From positions 3,596,001-3,660,000 of the forward strand of contig NZ_CP134145.1 in the NCBI RefSeq assembly GCF_031583595.1: 64,000 nt of DNA. Reading direction: 5' to 3'. The DNA is from Thalassotalea psychrophila (lineage in GTDB: Bacteria > Pseudomonadota > Gammaproteobacteria > Enterobacterales > Alteromonadaceae). The position numbers were made by a program, and so were the translations under genes. The notes under the pieces were generated by a model. The model worked only from the letters and a program-made list of their open reading frames with translations, did not search any database and was not told the DNA's origin. Below, piece after piece: positions 8,753 through 17,435 of the stretch (position 1 is its first letter; each line of letters starts with the position of its first letter).

Positions 8753-9319
8753 TTAGGCATTATTTGCTGAATATTTATACCAAATCATCCAGATATCTTC
8801 TGCTAAAGATTGCTTTGGACGCTCAATAATACGCCCTATCTCTACATTGTCAGCATACACAACAAACGTCGGTGTGTACTTAATTTTGCTCTGTTTAGCC
8901 AAGCCTGCGGGATCTGACTTATCACCATCTAAAGCTATTAATGAGACACTTGCTGCACTATTTTTAAAACTCTGCAATAAACGTGGTACTTCACGTTCGC
9001 TGTCATGGCACCAAGTACCGAAAAACACTTTAATACTGACCTTATCAGCAATCGCTTCTACTGCAGCCAGCTCTTTTTCTGAAAGTTGGTAGTCATAATA
9101 ATTAGTGGCAAAACCTTCACTACTTTCAAGTAATTGTTGTTTACTGATATCCCCAACAGGGAAAGACTCTTGCGCATCAGATTGCATTGAATATAAAGCC
9201 GCAAATCCGATCCAAAACGCAAACGCTAAAAACATGATTGCTTTTTTATACTTTTTCAAAAATGTCATATTTTTATCGCTGTTCTGAGCTTCGTTATCAT
9301 TTGAATTATTTGTGTTCAC
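8753..9319 (-). CDS. Membrane-anchored thioredoxin-like protein with a CHDS active site
   Basis: 188 residues from a GTG at 9319 that overlaps the end of tyrA by 14 bases. GGA lies upstream inside tyrA; M18 at 9268 is an alternative start. A charged N-terminus is followed by one membrane segment (about 27-44) and a thioredoxin-like domain. The motif [14 protein letters not shown] places C104-H-D-S107 where thioredoxins have CxxC, so only one Cys remains. The cis-Pro block YTPTFVV (P150) is kept. A two-cysteine oxidoreductase cycle is therefore excluded; glutathione-linked chemistry or a binding role is possible. Translational coupling to tyrA suggests co-transcription with aroF-tyrA, but a functional link is not obvious. 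Confidence 0.75.
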   Translation of the reverse strand: MNTNNSNDNEAQNSDKNMTFLKKYKKAIMFLAFAFWIGFAALYSMQSDAQESFPVGDISKQQLLESSEGFATNYYDYQLSEKELAAVEAIADKVSIKVFFGTWCHDSEREVPRLLQSFKNSAASVSLIALDGDKSDPAGLAKQSKIKYTPTFVVYADNVEIGRIIERPKQSLAEDIWMIWYKYSANNA

Positions 9320-10433
9320 GGGCTTTTTCCAATAATGATTTTGATTCTAATAAGAAGTTTTGTGCATCATCGCCAAACCAATTAGCAACTTGTCTAAATT
9401 TTGCAATAAAATCGATTTTATTACCTTGTTCAACTGATGATAACAGTTCAAGAAAACGATTGGCAAAACGTTTCATCATCACCACATTCTCAGAGTTGGA
9501 GAATATGATATCAGCGTACAGGTTTGGGTCTTGAGCAAATAGACGACCTACCATAGCTAACTCTAAACGATAAATAGGTGAACTCATCGCTAGTAATTGC
9601 TCTAGTTCTACGTTTTCTTGCATTAAATGGTAGCCATAACTTACCGTTGAAAAGTGGCGCATAACCTGAACCATGGCCATAGCTTCATCATGTTCTTTAG
9701 CACTTACCACATAATTTAATGCGCCCCACACGGTAAATTGATCCAGTAGCCATTGATATTTATCCGGCTGTTCGCCATGACAAACAATAATGGTTTGCTT
9801 GATCAAACCAGTTACATCGGGACCAAACATAGGATGCAAACCAACAACTGGCCCCTTGTGTATTGCCATCATTGCCTTCAGTGGTTTATCTTTAATACTG
9901 GTGATATCCGCTAAAATACAATTTTCAGGCAGGTTAGATAACTTGTTGATCACCAATTCAGTTAAATTAATTGGAACCGCCACAATAACTAGACCGGCAT
10001 TAGCTAAAATATTATCTGCATCGTTCCAATCCTCTTTCTCAAGAACGGTTACTTGATAGCCGGTACGAGTAAATAAATCGACAAATACTTGTCCAAGTTG
10101 GCCGTTACCACCAATGACTACAATTTTTCCGGCATTAGGATTTATGCATTGATACCCTTGTTCATCTTGAGATGAGTAAGAATCTCGCATAATACGGCGA
10201 AAAACATCTTCGACTAAGGGCACTGAAAGATCTTTCGCCCGTGCTTGTTTGCCAAGTTTAGCAAGTAGTTGCTCTTCTCGCTCAGGTGCAAAAATAGGCA
10301 TACCAACTTGGCTTTTCAGTTCACCAACACGACTGGTTACTTCTCGACGTTTAGCCAGTAAAGTAACCAGTTGTTGATCTATATCGTCGATATCATTTCT
10401 ACATTGTTGTAGTTTTTTATCAAAAGTTGTCAT
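9306..10433 (-). CDS. tyrA: Bifunctional chorismate mutase / prephenate dehydrogenase
   Basis: 375 residues (E. coli TyrA 373). Residues 1 to about 90 are an AroQ chorismate mutase ([30 protein letters not shown]). From about residue 107 there is a Rossmann prephenate dehydrogenase with the dinucleotide motif [10 protein letters not shown], the block [10 protein letters not shown], and [10 protein letters not shown] containing the catalytic His. It converts chorismate to 4-hydroxyphenylpyruvate, the Tyr branch. It lies 26 bases downstream of aroF and overlaps the thioredoxin-like gene, so the three form one operon behind the Tyr leader. Confidence 0.97.
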   Translation of the reverse strand: MTTFDKKLQQCRNDIDDIDQQLVTLLAKRREVTSRVGELKSQVGMPIFAPEREEQLLAKLGKQARAKDLSVPLVEDVFRRIMRDSYSSQDEQGYQCINPNAGKIVVIGGNGQLGQVFVDLFTRTGYQVTVLEKEDWNDADNILANAGLVIVAVPINLTELVINKLSNLPENCILADITSIKDKPLKAMMAIHKGPVVGLHPMFGPDVTGLIKQTIIVCHGEQPDKYQWLLDQFTVWGALNYVVSAKEHDEAMAMVQVMRHFSTVSYGYHLMQENVELEQLLAMSSPIYRLELAMVGRLFAQDPNLYADIIFSNSENVVMMKRFANRFLELLSSVEQGNKIDFIAKFRQVANWFGDDAQNFLLESKSLLEKAREHK

Positions 10434-10459
10434 TAATATTTGCTTTTAATTCTCTTAAA

Positions 10460-11530
10460 TTAACCAATACGTGCAGGCAAAACGTCTTTAAGTTTAGCAT
10501 GAGTTTTTGCAAATAAATCTTCCGTTGATGCCCAGTCTATACATGCATCAGTTACGGATACGCCATAGGCAAGTTCGCTTTTTGGTAAGTCTGAACTTTG
10601 GTTACCCGCATTTAAGTTACTTTCGAGCATAAGTCCAATAATAGATTTATTACCTTCACAAATTTGGTTAATTACGTTTTCAGCTACTAAAGGTTGACGA
10701 TTATGATCTTTACTCGAATTAGCATGTGAGCAATCAACAACTAATGCTTGTTCTAGTTTCGCTTTAACTAAACTTTGTTCGCACATAGCAACATTGACAG
10801 AATCATAATTAGGTTGTTGGCCGCCACGTAAAATAACATGTCCATCAGGATTACCGGAAGTTTTTAGTAGCGCTACTTGCCCTTCTTTATTTATCCCCAT
10901 AAATCGATGTGAAGAAGCGGCTGACTGCATTGCGTTAATAGCAACACCCAGTGAACCATTAGTACCATTTTTAAAACCAATAGGCATTGATAAACCACTG
11001 GCCATTTCTCGATGAGTTTGTGACTCTGTCGTTCTTGCACCAATTGCAGACCAACTGAACAATTCAGCCAAGTACTGTGGCGAAATTGGATCTAACGCTT
11101 CGGTAGCTAAAGGTAAACCTAATTCTGTTAAGTAAATTAATAATTCACGTGCAGTTTCTAATCCTTGGGCAACATCAAAGCTACCATCCATGTGAGGATC
11201 GTTAATTAAACCTTTCCAACCAACCGTTGTACGAGGCTTCTCAAAGTAAACACGCATAACGATGTATAATGTATCTTGATACTTATCATGCAATGCTTTG
11301 AGCTTACGACCATACTCCTTTGCCCCTTCTACATCATGAACCGAACAAGGACCAGAAATCACTAACAGACGAGAGTCTGTCTTATGAATAATGTTTGATA
11401 TCACTTGACGCGAATTTAAAATAAATTCACGATCTGAAAGGCTTAGTGGTAATTTTTGTTTTAATTGGTTTGGAGTGATTAAGACTTCTTCTGAATTAAC
11501 ATGAACGTCATTTAGTTTGCTATTGTGCAT
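10460..11530 (-). CDS. aroF: 3-deoxy-7-phosphoheptulonate (DAHP) synthase, class I
   Basis: 356 residues, the same length as E. coli AroF. Condenses phosphoenolpyruvate and erythrose-4-phosphate, the first step of the shikimate pathway. Typical blocks are VISGPCSVHD, MRVYFEKPRTTVGWKGLINDP, GARTTESQTHREMASGLSMPIGFKNGTNG and VVDCSHANSSKDH. Linkage with tyrA and a Tyr-rich leader imply the Tyr-responsive isozyme; feedback specificity cannot be read directly. The Shine-Dalgarno is a weak CGGA six bases before the ATG, and it is complementary to part of the leader peptide coding sequence. Confidence 0.95.
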   Translation of the reverse strand: MHNSKLNDVHVNSEEVLITPNQLKQKLPLSLSDREFILNSRQVISNIIHKTDSRLLVISGPCSVHDVEGAKEYGRKLKALHDKYQDTLYIVMRVYFEKPRTTVGWKGLINDPHMDGSFDVAQGLETARELLIYLTELGLPLATEALDPISPQYLAELFSWSAIGARTTESQTHREMASGLSMPIGFKNGTNGSLGVAINAMQSAASSHRFMGINKEGQVALLKTSGNPDGHVILRGGQQPNYDSVNVAMCEQSLVKAKLEQALVVDCSHANSSKDHNRQPLVAENVINQICEGNKSIIGLMLESNLNAGNQSSDLPKSELAYGVSVTDACIDWASTEDLFAKTHAKLKDVLPARIG

Positions 11531-11536
11531 AGTTTT

Positions 11537-11643
11537 TCCGATATAAGTTTTGTTGTTGATTGAAAATTTTTAAATTAAATAAGATACAGCAGGGGTTACT
11601 AAAAAGATTTAGTAATAAAGATAGGTATAGCGATAATATCGGA
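11537..11643 (-). promoter_or_regulatory. Possible translational attenuator linking the Tyr leader to the aroF ribosome binding site
   Basis: In the minus-strand RNA, UCCGAUAU (11643 down to 11636, within the Leu-Arg-Tyr codons of the leader) is perfectly complementary to AUAUCGGA (11544 down to 11537), which holds the aroF Shine-Dalgarno. A separate 8-bp hairpin, UUACUAAA, UCUU, UUUAGUAA (11615 down to 11596), covers the last Tyr codon and the stop of the leader. No GC-rich stem followed by a U run is present between leader and aroF. The model is inference: a ribosome stalled on the Tyr codons would mask the leader strand and free the aroF ribosome binding site. Confidence 0.5.
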
Positions 11644-11665
11644 GGTTTAAATTTTGAATTTGCAT
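11609..11665 (-). CDS. Tyr-rich leader peptide of aroF-tyrA
   Basis: The 18-codon frame MQIQNLNLRYYRYTYLYY has six Tyr codons, all in the last nine. It starts at an ATG (11663-11665) preceded by AGAAAG and by an in-frame TAG immediately upstream, and ends 78 bases before aroF. Composition and position are those of an attenuation leader for tRNA-Tyr charging. In E. coli, aroF-tyrA is controlled by the TyrR repressor, not by attenuation. No convincing TyrR box (TGTAAA, six bases, TTTACA) was seen here. Translation of the peptide is inferred. Confidence 0.8.
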   Translation of the reverse strand: MQIQNLNLRYYRYTYLYY

Positions 11666-11677
11666 ATCTTTCTATTA

Positions 11678-11683
11678 ATTATA
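11678..11683 (-). promoter_or_regulatory. -10 element of the aroF-tyrA promoter
   Basis: A perfect TATAAT on the minus strand lies 12 bases upstream of the leader ATG. The -35 region at 16-18 bases spacing (ATAAAA or TATAAA) is poor, so an activator or an extended -10 may be needed. The transcript would begin only a few bases before the leader peptide. Confidence 0.55.
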
Positions 11684-11850
11684 CGAACCAGGAAATACAG
11701 TTTTATAATTCATGGCCAAAACTCGCATGCTCTAAAACAGAGCTGATAGCTATTTGTAGCAGCTTTTAGTTTCATCTGGCAAGGTTTTTTTAGATACAAT
11801 TTGTAATTAGTTATATCAAAGGTGCGAAAAAGTGGCTTCGCCATAACGCG

Positions 11851-11955
11851 CGAATGAATTCGCGCCAACCAAGTATTCATATTTTGGTTGGTTCGAATTT
11901 ATTCGGACGTTATCCCCGAAGGGCTAATTTATTAGGACGTTATCCTCGAAGAGCG
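11851..11955. repeat. Inverted and tandem repeat cluster
   Basis: Two 22-base arms, 11851-11872 and 11884-11905, are inverted copies with three mismatches and can form a long hairpin (cores CGAATGAATTCG and CGAATTTATTCG, each next to CCAACCAA or its complement). Overlapping this, a 30-base unit is present twice in tandem, 11896-11925 and 11926-11955 (core GGACGTTATCC, then CGAAG). Part of the cluster, 11885-11913, recurs at 45091-45119 in inverted orientation. This is non-coding and probably a small mobile or REP-type repeat family. Confidence 0.65.
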
Positions 11956-11983
11956 GAATAACCCCCGAAGGGGATTTATTCCG
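11954..11983. repeat. Strong stem-loop downstream of acs
   Basis: CGGAATAA pairs with TTATTCCG and, inside, CCCC pairs with GGGG around a GAA loop. The structure lies 35 bases past the acs stop and could protect or end that transcript, but it lacks a T run on either side. It may equally be a further member of the neighbouring repeat cluster. Confidence 0.5.
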
Positions 11984-12017
11984 TCCTTATCAAAACTATC
12001 TCATTTGTGTGTATAGA

Positions 12018-13958
12018 CTAACGAAGTAGACGACGTTCGATTAAATCTTCTACGACGCTAGGATCAGCCAGCGTAGAAGTATCACCTAAAGTCCCTAAGT
12101 CATTCTCGGCAATTTTACGTAAAATTCGGCGCATAATTTTTCCTGAGCGAGTTTTAGGTAATCCTGGTGCCCATTGAATTAAGTCTGGCTTTGAAAAACT
12201 GCCTAACTCTTTCGCAACTAATGCCTTAAGCTCAAGCAGAAGCTCTTCGCTTTCAACTTCATCATGCATCAAGGTTACGTAAGCATAAACACCCTGCCCT
12301 TTAATATCATGTGGATAACCGACTACTGCAGCTTCAGAAATTTTAGGGTGTAACACCAAAGCGCTTTCAATTTCAGCTGTACCTAAACGATGTCCAGAAA
12401 CATTTAACACATCATCAATGCGACCTAAAATCCAATAATATCCATCTTTATCACGCTGTGCGCCATCACCAGTATAATAATAACCTGCACATTGGCTAAA
12501 GTAAGTTTTATGGAAACGGTCATGATCGCCGTACAAAGTGCGCATTTGGCCAGGCCAGCTGCCTTTCATCACTAAAGGTCCACGAGCTTCTCCATCCTGT
12601 TCGTTACCTTCTTTATCTATAATTACTGGTTGTACACCGAAAAATGGTAAACCAGCTGCGCCAGGTTTCATGCCAGCAGACCCTGGTAGTGACGTAATTA
12701 AAATTCCACCAGTTTCAGTTTGCCACCACGTATCAACAATTGGACAATTACTTTTACCAATAATTTCGTAATACCAATGCCAAGCTTCTGGGTTTATTGG
12801 TTCACCAACGGTACCTAAAAGGCGCAAGGATGATAAATCTTTATCTAATACATATTCATCACCAATACCCATTAACGCTCTAATGGCAGTAGGAGCAGTG
12901 TAAAAAACGTTAATTTTATGACGTTGTATCATATCCCAACATCGACCTGCATCAGGGTAAGTTGGCACGCCTTCAAAAACTAATGTTGTTGCCCCATTAG
13001 CTAACGGGCCATAAAAGATATAACTGTGGCCCGTGATCCAACCAGCATCTGCAGTACACCAGTAAATATCACCGTCGCGGTAATCAAATACGTATTTATG
13101 CGTCATAGCGGCATATAATAAATAACCACCACAAGTGTGAACCACGCCTTTTGGGGCTCCGGTAGAGCCCGAGGTATATAGAATAAACAATGGGTCTTCA
13201 GCGTCCATGACTTCTGGTTCACAAACACTGTCAGCTTTGGCCATAGCTTGCTGATAGTTAACATCTATATCGTTATTCCACGCAACATTACCACCGGTAC
13301 GCTCAACAACAATAACCGAGTGAACACCTGGACATTCAGATACAGCGGCATCTACATTTGCTTTTAATGGGATAATTTTACCACCACGAACACTTTCATC
13401 AGCGGTGATCACCACTTTACAATCTGCCGCTTGAATTCTCGCTTTAATTGATTCAGTAGAAAAGCCACCAAATACTACGGAGTGAACTGCGCCAATACGT
13501 GCACAGGCTAACATGGCATAACCAACATCAGGGATCATTGGCATATAAATACAGACTGTATCGCCTTTTTTAACACCACGTTGTTTTAGCACGTTAGCAA
13601 ATTTACACACTTGCACATGCAATTCTTTATAGGAAATGTTTCTTGTATCGTTAGGTTCGTCACCTTCAAAAATTATTGCCGTTTGTTCTCCACGGTCTTT
13701 TAAGTGGCGATCAATACAGTTATAACTAACGTTTAATTGCCCTCCTTTGAACCATTCAATGTCAGCTTTATTAAAATCGATATTACTGACAGTATCAAAC
13801 GGCTTATACCAATCTAGAAATTCATTAGCTTGTTCTGCCCAGAATTGGTCTGGGTTGGTAATCGATTGTTGATACATTGTTTGATACGTTGCCTCATCCA
13901 AATGACTATGCTTTTTTGCAGATTCTTTAATTGGATAAAACTTTTCTAATTCGTTCAT
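12018..13958 (-). CDS. acs: Acetyl-CoA synthetase
   Basis: 646 residues, full length. Activates acetate to acetyl-CoA via acetyl-AMP. Adenylate-forming motifs are present: [17 protein letters not shown] (P-loop-like), [17 protein letters not shown], and the hinge [20 protein letters not shown]. The C-terminal catalytic Lys (K607, in [11 protein letters not shown]) is the residue that Pat-type acetyltransferases modify in other bacteria. It is a single gene with ATG start. The upstream 318-bp gap is very AT-rich and shared with a divergent lipoprotein gene. Confidence 0.97.
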   Translation of the reverse strand: MNELEKFYPIKESAKKHSHLDEATYQTMYQQSITNPDQFWAEQANEFLDWYKPFDTVSNIDFNKADIEWFKGGQLNVSYNCIDRHLKDRGEQTAIIFEGDEPNDTRNISYKELHVQVCKFANVLKQRGVKKGDTVCIYMPMIPDVGYAMLACARIGAVHSVVFGGFSTESIKARIQAADCKVVITADESVRGGKIIPLKANVDAAVSECPGVHSVIVVERTGGNVAWNNDIDVNYQQAMAKADSVCEPEVMDAEDPLFILYTSGSTGAPKGVVHTCGGYLLYAAMTHKYVFDYRDGDIYWCTADAGWITGHSYIFYGPLANGATTLVFEGVPTYPDAGRCWDMIQRHKINVFYTAPTAIRALMGIGDEYVLDKDLSSLRLLGTVGEPINPEAWHWYYEIIGKSNCPIVDTWWQTETGGILITSLPGSAGMKPGAAGLPFFGVQPVIIDKEGNEQDGEARGPLVMKGSWPGQMRTLYGDHDRFHKTYFSQCAGYYYTGDGAQRDKDGYYWILGRIDDVLNVSGHRLGTAEIESALVLHPKISEAAVVGYPHDIKGQGVYAYVTLMHDEVESEELLLELKALVAKELGSFSKPDLIQWAPGLPKTRSGKIMRRILRKIAENDLGTLGDTSTLADPSVVEDLIERRLLR

Positions 13959-14276
13959 TTAATTCGCCTGATGGTGGTCTTTTTATGCCAGCTGATTGTT
14001 ATTCATTACCATTAACATAGAATACTTTTAACTTTTTATAAATTACATTTTGGTAATAGCATATAAACATAGAATATTTCCAGCTTTCTATATATTCCAT
14101 TTTCTATATTACATATATAAAAACACAAAATGACAGCGCTGTCATTATATTTTAACAATTTATATACACTAAGTGACCATGCATACTTTCAATATTTATT
14201 ACATTATTCATCGCAAAATTACGATATCATGTTATAACTTTATATTATTAAAAGAATTTTAGGTTTTAAATTTAAG
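13959..14276. promoter_or_regulatory. Divergent control region between acs and the OmpA-like lipoprotein, with an operator-like palindrome
   Basis: No gene is visible here. An 18-bp perfect palindrome, AATGACAGCGCTGTCATT, occupies 14129-14146. Its form, a central CG with TGACA half sites, is like LacI/GalR-family operators. AACATAGAATA occurs twice in direct orientation (14014-14024 and 14066-14076). The rest is AT-rich with many TATA-like strings, so exact promoters cannot be chosen. Confidence 0.55.
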
Positions 14277-14741
14277 ATGAAAAAGATATCGGCTATCAGC
14301 TTACTTATACTAATCAGCGCCTGTCATTCAAATGCTAACTTCAAAAGTGCAAACCTTATTAAGCCTCACCTTGATGCCGAAATTATTGAAGAGCCACAAG
14401 CACCGGTAGAAACAATGACCGTTGCAGCACAGCCGTTTGTTTATTTCGATTTCAATTCCAGTGAACTTAATGAAGAAAGCATGCAAATTCTTGATACCCA
14501 CCTTTCAGCTATGAAAGCACTTGAGACAGGACAAATTGTACTGCAAGGCCACACAGACCAAGTTGGTGGTGAAGACTTTAACTTTGACTTAGGTAAAGAA
14601 CGAGCTTTATCAGTATGGGTATATTTAGTTAATGCAGGAGTTAACCAAGAACGATTGACTGCAACCACAATGGGCAAAGGCGATCCTAAGCGTCAAAATA
14701 TTAACCCAACAACAGACCGTCATGTTGAAATCATTTACTAA
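14277..14741 (+). CDS. OmpA-family outer-membrane lipoprotein
   Basis: 154 residues. The signal peptide ends in a lipobox, LISAC, with the lipidated Cys at residue 16. A short linker leads to an OmpA_C-like peptidoglycan-binding domain (about 50-154): FVYFDFNSSELNEES, LQGHTDQVGGEDFNFDLGKERA, and RHVEIIY at the end. It resembles Pal in architecture, but the tol-pal genes are not adjacent, so it is probably a Pal-like structural lipoprotein rather than Pal itself. Confidence 0.85.
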   Translation: MKKISAISLLILISACHSNANFKSANLIKPHLDAEIIEEPQAPVETMTVAAQPFVYFDFNSSELNEESMQILDTHLSAMKALETGQIVLQGHTDQVGGEDFNFDLGKERALSVWVYLVNAGVNQERLTATTMGKGDPKRQNINPTTDRHVEIIY

Positions 14742-14829
14742 TTAATAAAATTAACAGTAAAATATTTATTACTTTTCAAAGCCAGTAAACAACTGGCTTA
14801 CTCCTCCTTAAATACATCGATTTAAAGAC

Positions 14830-15222
14830 ATGTTAAAAGAATTCAAACCAAAACCTTACGTTACACCTCATGGTTACTACTTAGCCATAGTAATAATCAG
14901 CATAATTGCGGCAATTATTAGTCTAGTTTTAGGCTATTTAGTATTTATAAATATCGTTCAGCTTCTGTGCTTTTTATTATTTATAATGGTTTGGTCGGCA
15001 AGACATCACCCCTCATTAATTATTACCGAAACTGAAATAGTTAACCGAAATAGCCATACTGTGTATTGGCATTTTCCGGTTTCAGAATATTCGCATATCG
15101 ATCGAAATGGTGAAATGAGTGTCATTTTTGACAAGCATGGAAACTCGTATGAAATGGCTAATAGTAATTTTACTGATGATCGTTGGCGAGAGATAGAACT
15201 AACGTTAAAAGGGATGAAATAG
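14830..15222 (+). CDS. Small membrane protein of unknown function
   Basis: 130 residues. Two hydrophobic segments (about 17-39 and 42-58) are followed by a soluble C-terminal domain of about 70 residues with a beta-rich pattern (SLIITETEIVNRNSHTVYWHFPVSEYSHID), reminiscent of small bacterial PH-like domains attached to two membrane helices. No family was recognised. It lies 88 bases after the OmpA-like gene on the same strand and may be co-transcribed. Confidence 0.6.
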   Translation: MLKEFKPKPYVTPHGYYLAIVIISIIAAIISLVLGYLVFINIVQLLCFLLFIMVWSARHHPSLIITETEIVNRNSHTVYWHFPVSEYSHIDRNGEMSVIFDKHGNSYEMANSNFTDDRWREIELTLKGMK

Positions 15223-15277
15223 CCCTTCAGACGTAATGTCGTAGCCAGATTTTAATTAGTTCCGGTTACATCGAATA

Positions 15278-15326
15278 GGGGTCAGAGCAAAACCCTATTA
15301 AAATAAATAGGTTTTGGTCTGACCCC
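15278..15326. repeat. GGGGTCAGA inverted-repeat element
   Basis: A 49-base near-perfect palindrome begins GGGGTCAGA and ends TCTGACCCC, with AAAACCCTATT and AATAGGTTTT as the inner arms; there is one bulged C and one two-base mismatch. The ends resemble the REP-type sequences that accompany Y1 (TnpA-REP) transposases in gammaproteobacteria. A related but distinct element lies at 18583-18688. No transposase gene is nearby. Confidence 0.65.
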
Positions 15327-15358
15327 GTGCATCTGCACCTGCAAGTTCCATGGCCAAA

Positions 15359-15388
15359 AAAAAAGGCTGCCCTTAGGCAGCCTTTTTT
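15359..15388. terminator. Terminator of the rpsP-rimM-trmD-rplS operon
   Basis: AAAAAAGGCTGCC, CTTA, GGCAGCCTTTTTT is a perfect stem with A and T runs on both sides, 17 bases after the rplS stop. It works in either direction. Confidence 0.9.
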
Positions 15389-15404
15389 CGGAACAAGTAA
15401 TAAA

Positions 15405-15755
15405 TTACTTACCCAACTTCTCTTTAATACGTGCTTTCCTACCAGAAAGTTCACGTAAATAGTAAAGTTTGGCTTGACGTACATCACCACGACGTTTAAC
15501 TGAAATTTCAGCAACCATTGGGCTATGTGTCTGGAATACACGTTCCACACCTTCACCGTTCGAGATTTTACGAACAGTAAAAGCAGAATGCAATCCGCGG
15601 TTTTTCTTAGCGATTACAACACCTTCAAATGCTTGAAGACGCTCTTTATCACCCTCTTTTACTTTAACTTTAACAACTAAAGTATCACCAGGGGCAAACG
15701 CTGGTACGTCAGTTTTCATTTGCTCTTGTTCGAGCTGATTAATGATATTACTCAT
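15405..15755 (-). CDS. rplS: 50S ribosomal protein L19
   Basis: 116 residues, the usual length. It lies at the 30S-50S interface of the large subunit. Typical blocks are [35 protein letters not shown] and [18 protein letters not shown]. It is last in the conserved rpsP-rimM-trmD-rplS operon and is followed by a strong terminator. Confidence 0.98.
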   Translation of the reverse strand: MSNIINQLEQEQMKTDVPAFAPGDTLVVKVKVKEGDKERLQAFEGVVIAKKNRGLHSAFTVRKISNGEGVERVFQTHSPMVAEISVKRRGDVRQAKLYYLRELSGRKARIKEKLGK

Positions 15756-15786
15756 AATACACCTTTATTCCTAGAGTACACTGCTA

Positions 15787-16548
15787 CTATTTGCCGGACT
15801 TAGGCTTCTGCTTAATAAGCTTCAGCATTTTATCCTGCTCGGCAGTCAGAGCTAGGTTTGTTAGTAATTCTGGACGTCGAGTCCAAGTTCTTTCTAAAGA
15901 CTGTTGCATACGCCATTGGCGAATATGTTCATGATTACCACTAAGCAAAACTTTAGGTACAGATTTATCATCCAGAACTTCTGGCCTTGTGTAATGTGGA
16001 CAATCTAATAAACCGTCAGAAAATGAATCCTGCTCAGCAGATTGATTATGTCCTAATACACCAGGAATAAATCGTGCAACTGCATCGATTAAGGTCATTG
16101 CCGGTAATTCACCGCCAGTTAACACAAAATCGCCGACAGACCACTCTTCGTCGATATCCGACTCGATTAGTCTTTCGTCAATGCCCTCATATCGTCCGGC
16201 AATAAATACCAATGACTTATGAGTCGATAATTCACGTACACCCGCTTGGTCAAGCTTTCGTCCCTGTGGCGAAAGGTAGATCACATGCGCATCATCACCT
16301 GCCGATTGCTTGGCAGCTTTAATGGAATCTCGTAATGGTTGTACCATCATAAGCATTCCCGGACCACCGCCATAAGGACGATCATCAACGGTTCGATGCT
16401 TATCGCTAGTAAACTCTCTAGGATTCCATACTTGGAAATCTATTAAGCCATTACGAATTGCTCTTCCTGTCACCCCAGACTCAGTGATAGCAGTAAACAT
16501 TTCAGGAAACAGGCTTATCACCTCTATCCGCATTTTACTATTAGTCAT
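15787..16548 (-). CDS. trmD: tRNA (guanine-37-N1)-methyltransferase
   Basis: Methylates G37 of tRNAs reading CNN codons, preventing frameshifts. The start is placed at ATG 16548 (253 residues), five bases after rimM. The longer frame to 16605 would run back through rimM with non-family residues, and AGG lies upstream of 16548. The SPOUT trefoil-knot region is clear: [28 protein letters not shown], and [15 protein letters not shown]. Operon position is as in other gammaproteobacteria. Confidence 0.96.
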   Translation of the reverse strand: MTNSKMRIEVISLFPEMFTAITESGVTGRAIRNGLIDFQVWNPREFTSDKHRTVDDRPYGGGPGMLMMVQPLRDSIKAAKQSAGDDAHVIYLSPQGRKLDQAGVRELSTHKSLVFIAGRYEGIDERLIESDIDEEWSVGDFVLTGGELPAMTLIDAVARFIPGVLGHNQSAEQDSFSDGLLDCPHYTRPEVLDDKSVPKVLLSGNHEHIRQWRMQQSLERTWTRRPELLTNLALTAEQDKMLKLIKQKPKSGK

Positions 16549-16552
16549 TGAG

Positions 16553-17074
16553 TTAGAAACCTGGGTCCCAGTCCACGTCAATTTGTTTCGAATCAAGTGA
16601 TACACTTTTGATCACTTGTTCGTCAAGGTAAGGAATTAACCTTTCCTTTTTGCCAAACGCATCAGTGCGATTAGCTTTAACTACCAGTACATCGTTTGAG
16701 CCGGTTTCCATGATATCGGTTACTTTACCTAGGCTATAGCCAGAGGTATTCACCACATCCATACCAATTAGATCGCGCCAGTAAAACTCACCTTCTGGTA
16801 ATTCTGGCAGTAGATCACTCATAACTGTAATTTCAGCGCCAGTTCTTAACTGTGCTTCGTTACGGTCACTGATATCAGCAAATTTCGCAATTAAGCTACT
16901 TGAATGACGACGCCATTCACTTACTGTTACTGTTAGTTTTTTGCCATTAAGATTTAACACCCAAGGGCTATAATCGAAAATTGCTTCTGGAGTATCGGCA
17001 AAAGAATGAATTTTTAACCAACCTTTAATGCCGTAAACAGCACCAATTTTTCCAAGGATGACTTCTTTTTCCAT
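16553..17074 (-). CDS. rimM: Ribosome maturation factor RimM
   Basis: 173 residues. Binds S19 and helps assemble the 30S head. The N-terminal RimM barrel ([21 protein letters not shown]) is followed by a C-terminal PRC-barrel ([36 protein letters not shown]). It lies between rpsP and trmD in the standard operon, 39 bases downstream of rpsP. Confidence 0.97.
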   Translation of the reverse strand: MEKEVILGKIGAVYGIKGWLKIHSFADTPEAIFDYSPWVLNLNGKKLTVTVSEWRRHSSSLIAKFADISDRNEAQLRTGAEITVMSDLLPELPEGEFYWRDLIGMDVVNTSGYSLGKVTDIMETGSNDVLVVKANRTDAFGKKERLIPYLDEQVIKSVSLDSKQIDVDWDPGF

Positions 17075-17113
17075 GTTTTTACTAATTCTCTTTATTCAAT
17101 TTCAATAAGTTAA

Positions 17114-17359
17114 TTAAGCCGCAGAAGCGTCTTTAACTAACTTTGCAACACGGTCAGAAACCGTTGCACCTTGACCAACCCAATGGTTGATACGGTCAAG
17201 ATCTAAACGAAGTTTTTCCGCTTGACCTTGTGCAGTAGGGTTGAAGAAACCAACTTTCTCGATGAAACGACCATCGCGAGAGTTACGGCTGTCAGCAACA
17301 ACCACTGTAAAAAATGGACGCTTTTTCGCGCCGCCACGAGCTAAACGAATGGTAACCAT
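17114..17359 (-). CDS. rpsP: 30S ribosomal protein S16
   Basis: 81 residues from ATG 17359, the family start ([17 protein letters not shown]). An in-frame GTG-type extension to 17413 adds 18 unrelated residues and is unlikely. Required for 30S assembly. First gene of the operon; the promoter lies about 80 bases upstream. Confidence 0.97.
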   Translation of the reverse strand: MVTIRLARGGAKKRPFFTVVVADSRNSRDGRFIEKVGFFNPTAQGQAEKLRLDLDRINHWVGQGATVSDRVAKLVKDASAA

Positions 17360-17435
17360 ACCGTCCTCTATATTTAAGTTATAAAACGAATTTTCCAGAC
17401 ACTTTCTAACCACAAGGGAAAGAAAAGCTCGCAGA

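Noticed and set aside
11684..11760. TyrR box upstream of aroF
   Set aside because: TGTATTTCC and TTCGTATA have some resemblance to half sites, but spacing and sequence do not fit TGTAAA, six bases, TTTACA.
11560..11769. A 69-codon plus-strand frame opposite the Tyr leader
   Set aside because: It has no ribosome binding site or family similarity, and it lies exactly over the leader peptide, promoter and pairing region of aroF on the other strand.
15266..15556. Minus-strand frame overlapping the 5' region beyond rplS
   Set aside because: It overlaps the rplS coding sequence in another frame and runs through its terminator and the repeat element.
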